The notes under the pieces are model-generated. The model did no database searches. It was not told the origin of the DNA and saw only the letters and a list, made by a program, of their open reading frames with translations. Both the position numbers and the translations under genes were made by a program. A stretch of 7,129 nucleotides of DNA from Acidobacteriota bacterium (GTDB lineage: Bacteria; Acidobacteriota; Terriglobia; Acidiferrales; UBA7541): contig QHYF01000146.1 in the NCBI GenBank assembly GCA_003224075.1, positions 1 to 7,129 on the forward strand. Direction: 5' to 3'. This document shows, one piece after another, positions 1-4,607 of the stretch; position 1 is the first letter of the stretch; each line of letters starts with the position of its first letter.

Positions 1-705
1 AAACGATCCGCGCATGTGCCCGAAAAGCTGGCTCTCCAGCAATGTGTCCACCATCGCCGAGCAGTTGCACACCGCCAGCTTCTGCTGGCTGACCGGGCTG
101 AGTTGATGAATCGCTCTAGCCACCAGTTCTTTTCCCGTTCCCGTCGGCCCCACGAGCAGAACGTTTGTGTAATGGCGCGCGACTTTTCGGGCAAAGTCGA
201 ATACTTCCAACATCGCCGGACTTTTTCCCACGATTCCGTGAAATTCCAGATCCTTCAACAACTGCTCCTCGAGGGCTCTCACGCGACGCCGCTGGTCGTA
301 CAGCATGGCGACATCGTCCAGCGTTTTCTTCAGGCGCGTGCGGTCGATGGGCTTCGGCAAGAAGTCCATGGCTCCCCGGCGGATGGCATCCAGCGCCGAA
401 TCCAGGGTGTAATCCCCCGTCATCAGAACAATGTGTACTCCGGGATCGCTGCGCAGCGCTCGGTCCAAAAACTCGTACCCGTCCATCTTCGGCATGCGCA
501 CGTCCACCAACGCCAGCCGGCAGCGCCCGCGCTTCACCAGCTTCAGCGCCTCTTCGGGGTCGGACGTTGCGATCGATTCATATCCCATCTCAGCGATGAC
601 GGCTGACAGCATATCGAGCTGCGCGGGATCGTCATCAAGGATGCAGGGCGTCAACGATGTCTTTGCGGGAATGAGTTCAACGGACTTTGATGAAATAAAT
701 GCCAC
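1..705 (-). CDS. NtrC-family sigma-54-dependent response regulator (3' part missing)
   Basis: This is the N-terminal 235 codons of a two-component response regulator that would activate sigma-54 promoters; the gene runs off the left edge. Residues 20-135 form a receiver domain with all key positions present: the acidic cluster D24-D26, the phosphoacceptor Asp D68 in LVDVRMP, T96 in LMTGD, and K118 in LPKP. A charged helical linker follows (about 136-153). The AAA+ sigma-54-interaction domain then begins with EFHGIVGKSPAM and the Walker A motif GPTGTGKE (186-193). The sequence stops at LFGHMRGSF, the beginning of the GAFTGA loop that contacts sigma-54, so Walker B and the DNA-binding domain are not seen. 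GTG at 705 is the first possible start after an in-frame stop; it has no Shine-Dalgarno site. TTG at 654 is an alternative just before the receiver domain. The target genes and partner kinase are unknown. The family assignment is secure, but the start is uncertain. Confidence 0.93.
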   Translation of the reverse strand, partial: MAFISSKSVELIPAKTSLTPCILDDDPAQLDMLSAVIAEMGYESIATSDPEEALKLVKRGRCRLALVDVRMPKMDGYEFLDRALRSDPGVHIVLMTGDYTLDSALDAIRRGAMDFLPKPIDRTRLKKTLDDVAMLYDQRRRVRALEEQLLKDLEFHGIVGKSPAMLEVFDFARKVARHYTNVLLVGPTGTGKELVARAIHQLSPVSQQKLAVCNCSAMVDTLLESQLFGHMRGSF

Positions 706-721
706 GATAGGAATGTTAGTC

Positions 722-736
722 GCACGGAGTGTGCCA
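722..736 (-). promoter_or_regulatory. Sigma-54 (-24/-12) promoter of the response regulator gene
   Basis: On the minus strand the sequence reads CTGGCAC-ACTCC-GTGC. The -24 element TGGCAC matches the RpoN consensus exactly. The -12 element is GTGC (consensus TTGC), and the invariant GG and GC pairs are exactly 10 bp apart, as RpoN requires. The transcription start would fall near 710, about 5 nt before the GTG at 705. The site sits directly upstream of a gene for a sigma-54 activator, so autoactivation or activation by another enhancer-binding protein is inferred. No enhancer site was identified. Confidence 0.55.
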
Positions 737-1031
737 GTTTCGCACTTTCTCTACCTTTTGCTGGTCCGCCCTGCTTGGGAAGTCCTCGTTCATCCAGTCG
801 GGTGCACTACTCCATTGAAAAGACGGCGCTTATTGCATTGCTAAAGGGCAGACAGCCGGGTCCGTGCCGTGTTTCTTTCCAATGCAAGGAGTCGAAAACG
901 GCGAAGAATCTCCTCGAACCTTGGGATTTACACCAATTTGGTGCAGGAATGGTTCCCGGCTTCCCAGTCTGGCACAGCGCGGAACCAAATCCAGAAGGGA
1001 CGGAACGATGCGCCGTTTGAACTCCACAGTT
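737..1031. other. Stretch without a convincing gene
   Basis: Together with the promoter zone this leaves about 326 bp between the response regulator and the next gene. The only candidate is a minus-strand frame from ATG 1048 to TAA 830 (72 codons). It overlaps the end of the 104-aa gene by 17 bp and is preceded by AGGAG only 3 nt from the ATG. Its product starts MNHRDKTVEF, is rich in Arg, Pro and Cys, and resembles no family I know. Composition and codon use do not separate it from a chance ORF. A 6-bp-arm palindrome (CACCAA-T-TTGGTG) lies at 931-943. No tRNA, terminator or repeat is evident. Confidence 0.4.
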
Positions 1032-1346
1032 TTATCGCGATGATTCATCCGCTCCTGACCGAGGATGAACCTGCTTGAGGCGGAATCGTTGATGTCCCTT
1101 TTCGGTGGTCGCGATGTGCTCGGCTTGATAGGGTACCGGAAAGGAGCGCTCCGTCGAAGTGGGAAGTAATAGGCGCACAAAGACCATGGTTCCGGGGCAA
1201 AGCGAACGACCGAGGGTGATGTTCTTGCTGGATGCTTCATCCCATTCGAGATTGGCTGTTTCAACAAAGAAGGATTGTGCGCTGTCCCAGCCGGAAATTT
1301 CCACGCGATACGTGCTGACGAGGGCTGGGGGAGCGGACCAAAGCAT
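1032..1346 (-). CDS. Small protein of unknown function (104 aa)
   Basis: I do not recognise a named family. The start is well defined: ATG 1346 is preceded by GGAGG (1353-1357) with a 6-nt spacer. The predicted product is soluble, with no signal peptide or membrane segment. Its pattern suggests alternating beta strands: YRVEISGWD (about 14-22), FFVETANLEW (about 27-36), KNITLG, then PGTMVFVRLLLP (about 53-64), FPVPYQAEHI and a final FRLKQVHPR. Such a compact beta-rich fold recalls small beta-barrel domains such as PilZ, but no PilZ RxxxR/DxSxxG motif is present, so that is only a speculation. Codon third positions are GC-biased, as in the neighbouring real genes, which supports coding. It lies between the response regulator and the M50 protease on the same strand, 181 bp downstream of the latter. 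It looks complete. Confidence 0.68.
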   Translation of the reverse strand: MLWSAPPALVSTYRVEISGWDSAQSFFVETANLEWDEASSKNITLGRSLCPGTMVFVRLLLPTSTERSFPVPYQAEHIATTEKGHQRFRLKQVHPRSGADESSR

Positions 1347-1352
1347 GCACAA

Positions 1353-1357
1353 CCTCC
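1353..1357 (-). promoter_or_regulatory. Ribosome binding site of the 104-aa protein
   Basis: GGAGG on the minus strand lies 6 nt before ATG 1346. It selects this ATG over the in-frame TTG at 1352, which would directly abut the SD sequence. Confidence 0.65.
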
Positions 1358-1527
1358 GGAATGTGGAAGTGCAGACAGAGAACCAAGCGATCTTTCTTTA
1401 TCCCATTGCAAATACAGTGCTTAGCTGGGGCCCTAGGTCTTGAGACTGTCCGCTGACGGGACAGACGGGCGCCGGATGTTCGCAAATGGAGCAGTCAATC
1501 CCCCCCAATGAGCCGGGAGGCGAAATC

Positions 1528-2181
1528 TCAGAAACGGCTCCGGAGGAGAAGATAGATGGCTGCGGCATTAATTGGGCGATAGACGTATGGAAAGGCAAGA
1601 ACTGCGACAAGAAGACCGACCATCGCGTAGCTGTTGCCTCGGAGCCAATCTAGATAGCGCTGGGCGCGGTTTTCGCTCATGAAGAGCATGATGCCAGTGC
1701 TGCCGTCCAGCGGGGGAACAGGCAGCAGATTGAACGTGCCGAGGAGCAAATTCAGGGAAAAGAAAGCGCTGAGGACGTTGCTGGCAAAGTCCGGACGGCC
1801 CGTGAGAGGGTCCTCGTGCAGCCAGCCCATGGACCAACCGAGGCGGAGGCCGCTAGCGGCGACGAGCATGAGCGAGTAGTTTGTTGCCGGCCCAGCCAGG
1901 GCCATCCAGGCGGCGCGGCGGTGATCACGCCGCTCCCAGAGCGGATCGTAGATGGAACGGTTAACGATAAGAGAAAGGATCGGAATGATGACCATGCCCC
2001 AAGGCTCGCGCTGAATGTGAGGGACGGGATTGAGCGTCACCTGCCCGCCAACGAAGGCAGTTTCGTCACCGCCAAGCTTTGCCGCGAGCGCATGGGCCGC
2101 TTCATGGCAGGTAGTGGAGAAGAGAAAAGCAACGTACCAGATGAAGCCGAGAGCAAGCAGTTCGGGTGAAATATCGGGCAT
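1528..2181 (-). CDS. M50 family (site-2 protease type) membrane metalloprotease
   Basis: This is a polytopic membrane zinc protease of the compact M50B type, which cleaves substrates inside or near the membrane. The first hydrophobic segment (about 8-24) leads into the zinc-binding HEAAH (26-30), with the catalytic Glu at 27. GPATN (97-101) follows within a second hydrophobic region. The third motif, NLLPVPPLDG (151-160), carries Asp159, the expected third zinc ligand. A final hydrophobic stretch spans about 185-213, and the protein ends with a basic RSRF. The 217-aa length is typical for the minimal subgroup lacking PDZ or CBS domains. All catalytic residues are present, so it should be active. 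The substrate cannot be told from sequence; no anti-sigma factor or sporulation gene is adjacent. ATG 2181 starts immediately before the first helix; the SD is weak (GAG about 7 nt upstream). It is divergent from proS. Confidence 0.92.
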   Translation of the reverse strand: MPDISPELLALGFIWYVAFLFSTTCHEAAHALAAKLGGDETAFVGGQVTLNPVPHIQREPWGMVIIPILSLIVNRSIYDPLWERRDHRRAAWMALAGPATNYSLMLVAASGLRLGWSMGWLHEDPLTGRPDFASNVLSAFFSLNLLLGTFNLLPVPPLDGSTGIMLFMSENRAQRYLDWLRGNSYAMVGLLVAVLAFPYVYRPINAAAIYLLLRSRF

Positions 2182-2211
2182 GAATTGTCTCGTGGTTCCT
2201 TTTGAACACGT

Positions 2212-2240
2212 AGGGTAGATGCTGCAGCGCCGCTTTGCAA
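2212..2240 (-). promoter_or_regulatory. Candidate sigma-70-type promoter for the M50 gene
   Basis: On the minus strand, TTGCAA (2240-2235) and TACCCT (2217-2212) are separated by 17 bp. The -35 box has 4/6 matches to consensus. The -10 box has 3/6, including the first T, the A and the last T. The start of transcription would be near 2205, giving a leader of about 24 nt. It is plausible by position but weak by sequence. Confidence 0.3.
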
Positions 2241-2333
2241 GCGAGATAAGGACGATGAAAGAGGCTGGTCATAACGTGTTTCTGGATCACGCCATCAATC
2301 ACTCAGGAAGATACAAGGCAACCAGGTTCTTCA

Positions 2334-2385
2334 GGATTCCGGTAGTAACACATTTTCGAGACTGCGTCACAACCGGGATTCCGGT
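2334..2385 (+). repeat. Two 10-bp direct repeats upstream of the proS promoter
   Basis: GGATTCCGGT occurs at 2334-2343 and again at 2376-2385. The starts are 42 bp apart, close to four helical turns, so a protein bound at both would sit on one DNA face. The second copy is part of the palindrome next to the -35 box. Whether they are operators is an inference. Confidence 0.45.
2372..2385. promoter_or_regulatory. Small palindrome (possible operator) next to the proS -35 box
   Basis: ACCGG-GATT-CCGGT is a perfect 5-bp-arm inverted repeat ending 4 bp before the TTGACA box at 2390. Its position suits a transcription factor site for proS. No known regulator is recognised. Confidence 0.3.
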
Positions 2386-2389
2386 TTCG

Positions 2390-2418
2390 TTGACACTGCG
2401 ATGCCCGTCCGATACGCT
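2390..2418 (+). promoter_or_regulatory. Sigma-70-type promoter of proS
   Basis: A perfect -35 box TTGACA (2390-2395) is followed after 17 bp by TACGCT (2413-2418), which keeps the important TA...T positions of the -10 box. Transcription would start near 2425 and give a leader of about 49 nt, too short for a T-box riboswitch. A purine-rich GAGAGG (2451-2456) lies 17 nt before the proS ATG, farther than usual for an SD. Confidence 0.55.
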
Positions 2419-2473
2419 TATGGGTTTACTCAGCCCCAATTATTGCAACTGAGAGGAACGGTTAAACTTCCGC

Positions 2474-3913
2474 ATGCCCGAAGAAAAGCTCCCTACCCGC
2501 GCGCAAGACTTTTCCGAATGGTACAACCAGCTCGTCCTGAAAGCGCAACTCGCCGACTACGCGCCTGTTCGCGGCTGCATGATCGTTCGGCCTTACGGTT
2601 GGGCGCTCTGGGAGAACATCCAACAGGCCCTCGACCGTCGCTTTAAGGCCACCGGCCATCAGAATGTGGCATTTCCGATGCTCATTCCACGCAGCTTCAT
2701 AGACAAAGAAAAGCATCATGTCGAAGGATTTTCGCCGGAACTCGCGGTTGTGACGATCGGCGGCGGCGAAAAGCTTGCAGAACCACTGGTGATCCGGCCC
2801 ACTTCGGAGACGATTATCGGCCACATGTGGTCGAAGTGGATTCAATCCTACCGCGACCTGCCGGTGCTGATGAACCAGTGGAACAGCGTGGTGCGCTGGG
2901 AATTGCGCACCAGGCTTTTTCTCCGCACGCTCGAATTTTACTGGCAGGAAGGCCACACGGCCCACGCCACTCGCGAAGAGGCCGAAGCCGAAACGCGCCA
3001 GATGCTAGACATTTATGCTGATTTTGCCATCAACGACGCCGCAATTCCCGTGATTCCAGGGAAAAAATCCGAGGCGGAAAAATTCGCGGGCGCGCACACG
3101 ACCTACGCCATTGAAGCCATGATGGGCGATGGCAAGGCTCTGCAGGCCGGCACGTCGCACTTCCTCGGACAGAATTTTGCCCAAGCCTTCGAGGTCAAAT
3201 ACCTTGACCAGAATGGCCAGTTACAACACTGCTGGACCACGTCTTGGGGGCTTTCCACGCGTTTCGTCGGCGCCATCATCATGGTACACGGCGACGACCA
3301 AGGCCTGGTCCTGCCTCCCAAACTCGCACCCTATCAAGTCGTAATTGTCCCCATCTTCAAGACAGACGACGAGAAGAAGACGGTTCTCGATATCGCCCGC
3401 AAATTGAAGGCTGAACTTTCAGAATCCAACATCCGCATCACTCTCGATGAGCGCGAAGGCAGCAGCCCCGGCTGGAAATTCAATGATTGGGAAATGCGCG
3501 GTGTACCTCTTCGCGTCGAACTCGGTCCAAAGGACGTTGCCAAACAGACGGCCGTCCTCGCGCGCCGGGATCGACCCGGCAGGGACGGAAAGATCAATGC
3601 CTCGCTCGGCGGTCTGCCCGCGACAGTTGAGCGCTTGCTCGCGGAAATCCAGCAATCGCTCCACGACAAGGCGCTAGCTTTCCGCAAGACTAATACCCAC
3701 GATGCGAAAACCTACGACGAACTGAAGAAAGCCGTCGAGAACGGCTTTGCCATTTCGTACTGGTGCGGCAACGCCGATTGCGAAGCCAAGATCAAAGAGG
3801 AAACGCGCGCCACGATGCGCTGCATTCCTGTTGAACAAGAGGGCGGCAGCGGCAGTTGCGTTTACTGCGGCCAACCCGCCACCGCGCGCGCGATCTTTGC
3901 CCGGGCGTATTAG
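2474..3913 (+). CDS. proS: Prolyl-tRNA synthetase, archaeal/eukaryotic-type (ProRS type 3)
   Basis: This is the cytoplasmic class II synthetase that charges tRNA-Pro with proline using ATP. The 479-aa length and layout fit the short ProRS type lacking the INS editing domain found in the long bacterial type. Visible elements are the dimer-interface motif 1 region (about 45-75), the substrate-binding RPTSET (108-113), motif 2 with RWELRTRLFLRTLEFYWQEG (141-160), and the AGTSHFLGQNFA segment (225-236). Motif 3 is GLSTRFVGAIIMVHGDDQG (259-277). The anticodon-binding domain starts near 285 (YQVVIVPIFK). The C-terminal domain carries Cys431, Cys436, Cys462 and Cys465, matching the zinc site of this type, and the chain ends in ARAY with the terminal Tyr typical of the group. 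ATG 2474 is the only usable start, because an in-frame TGA lies at 2450-2452. It has its own promoter and is divergent from the M50 gene. It appears complete and functional. Confidence 0.98.
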   Translation: MPEEKLPTRAQDFSEWYNQLVLKAQLADYAPVRGCMIVRPYGWALWENIQQALDRRFKATGHQNVAFPMLIPRSFIDKEKHHVEGFSPELAVVTIGGGEKLAEPLVIRPTSETIIGHMWSKWIQSYRDLPVLMNQWNSVVRWELRTRLFLRTLEFYWQEGHTAHATREEAEAETRQMLDIYADFAINDAAIPVIPGKKSEAEKFAGAHTTYAIEAMMGDGKALQAGTSHFLGQNFAQAFEVKYLDQNGQLQHCWTTSWGLSTRFVGAIIMVHGDDQGLVLPPKLAPYQVVIVPIFKTDDEKKTVLDIARKLKAELSESNIRITLDEREGSSPGWKFNDWEMRGVPLRVELGPKDVAKQTAVLARRDRPGRDGKINASLGGLPATVERLLAEIQQSLHDKALAFRKTNTHDAKTYDELKKAVENGFAISYWCGNADCEAKIKEETRATMRCIPVEQEGGSGSCVYCGQPATARAIFARAY

Positions 3914-3921
3914 GCAGTCCA

Positions 3922-3958
3922 GTGGCGTCGGCTTGCGCCACCGTTCCTTTCCGGGAAC
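3922..3958 (+). terminator. Tandem hairpins after proS (possible weak terminator)
   Basis: Two adjacent inverted repeats begin 8 bp after the proS stop. One is GTGGCG (3922-3927) with CGCCAC (3936-3941). The other is GTTCC (3943-3947) with GGAAC (3954-3958). The first is followed by a pyrimidine-rich CGTTCCTTTCC rather than a real U-tract, so intrinsic termination would be inefficient at best. The alternative is an mRNA 3'-end stabiliser or a chance structure. Confidence 0.3.
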
Positions 3959-4067
3959 ATCTCCGCGCCAATTTCTCGACACTATCTCACCAGGGTGCTA
4001 GTTTTTACCTAAAGCGGAAACACTCTTTGCCACTTTGCAGCGCCGATACACCGCGACGCAAACGGCC

Positions 4068-4074
4068 GGAGGAG
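4068..4074 (+). promoter_or_regulatory. Strong ribosome binding site setting the GTG start at 4084
   Basis: GGAGGAG lies 9 nt before GTG 4084. No ATG is available in this frame nearby. The frame stays open upstream into the end of proS, so this SD is the main reason for choosing GTG 4084 rather than an earlier codon. Confidence 0.6.
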
Positions 4075-4083
4075 ACGAATCTC

Positions 4084-4488
4084 GTGGACGTCGAAGATAT
4101 TCTCGGTCGACGGACTTCAGCGCACCGCCACTTCGAACGGGGGGAAGGCAAGCTGAAGGCCGTTATTTACACGACCATCTTGCTGTTGGCGATCTACTCG
4201 GCCGTCAAGATTGTGCCGGCCTACGTCTCTGAGTATCAGCTTGCCGACAAGATGCAGGAGCAGGCGCGCTTTGCGGTGGTAAACCGCTACACCGAGGAAC
4301 AGATTCGCGATAAAATTTTCAAGGTCGTGCAGGATTTGGAAATTCCAGCGAAGCGCGAGGATATAAAGATTGTTGCGAATCCTGCGGTGGTCAAGATTTC
4401 CATGGACTATACGGTTCCGATCGATTTGTTCTTTTACCACCTGGATTTACATTTCTCACCGTCCAGTGAAAACAAGGCACTTTTCTGA
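4084..4488 (+). CDS. Single-pass membrane protein of unknown function (134 aa)
   Basis: The product has a charged cytoplasmic-looking N-terminus (1-25, with the basic stretch RRTSAHRHF), one transmembrane helix (about 26-44, VIYTTILLLAIYSAVKIV), and an extracytoplasmic domain of about 90 residues. That domain contains a helical EYQLADKMQEQARF, a conserved-looking YTEEQIRDKIFKVVQDLEIP, and a terminal strand pair IKIVANPAVVKISMDYTVPIDLFFY. It resembles, from memory, small proteins of acidobacterial genomes that end in a YTVPVDL...LHF pattern and are broadly DUF4845-like. The biochemical role is unknown. GTG 4084 is chosen because of GGAGGAG 9 nt upstream. It starts 170 bp after proS and ends 119 bp before the PBP gene, same strand. 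The N-end retention of charged residues before the helix suggests an anchored rather than a secreted protein. An envelope role is inferred only from the anchor and the PBP neighbour. Confidence 0.8.
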   Translation: MDVEDILGRRTSAHRHFERGEGKLKAVIYTTILLLAIYSAVKIVPAYVSEYQLADKMQEQARFAVVNRYTEEQIRDKIFKVVQDLEIPAKREDIKIVANPAVVKISMDYTVPIDLFFYHLDLHFSPSSENKALF

Positions 4489-4595
4489 GGCCCTGCTGGC
4501 GCTGCTCGATCCCGATTCGCGGCTGGCAACCCTCCATCTTGGAACTGTGTCTTTCCTAGGGTGGGGTCTTGCGAGACAATAGAAGTCTAGCCCTC

Positions 4596-4600
4596 GGGAG
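4596..4600 (+). promoter_or_regulatory. Ribosome binding site setting the TTG start of the PBP gene
   Basis: GGGAG lies 7 nt before TTG 4608. The overlapping ATG at 4603 is in another frame and meets a stop after 17 codons, so it is not the start. TTG 4569 is the only other in-frame option before the TAG at 4557; it would add 13 residues without improving the signal-anchor. Confidence 0.55.
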
Positions 4601-4607
4601 CAATGGT

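Noticed and set aside
16..606. A 196-codon plus-strand frame at the left edge
   Set aside because: Antisense to the receiver and AAA+ domains of the response regulator; the His/Gln/Arg-rich product is a shadow.
830..1411. A 193-codon minus-strand frame covering the 104-aa gene
   Set aside because: Over most of its length it is a shifted frame of the better supported 104-aa gene. Only its last 72 codons are worth keeping as a weak candidate.
1446..1464. Hairpin CTGTCC-7 nt-GGACAG downstream of the M50 gene
   Set aside because: A 6-bp stem with no T-run on either strand; not enough to call a terminator.
2205..2280. 7-bp inverted repeat AACACGT / ACGTGTT flanking the M50 promoter zone
   Set aside because: The arms are short and 62 bp apart; such pairs are expected by chance in a region this size.
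2462..2965. A 167-codon minus-strand frame over the start of proS
   Set aside because: Antisense to well-conserved ProRS sequence including the RPTSET segment; no domain or plausible SD supports it.
3976..4004. Possible promoter TCGACA-17 bp-TAGTTT before the membrane protein gene
   Set aside because: The -35 box is acceptable, but the -10 box matches only three positions; not distinguishable from background.
4566..4577. Small hairpin GTCT-TGCG-AGAC before the PBP gene
   Set aside because: A 4-bp stem is too weak to be a terminator or a regulatory RNA by itself.
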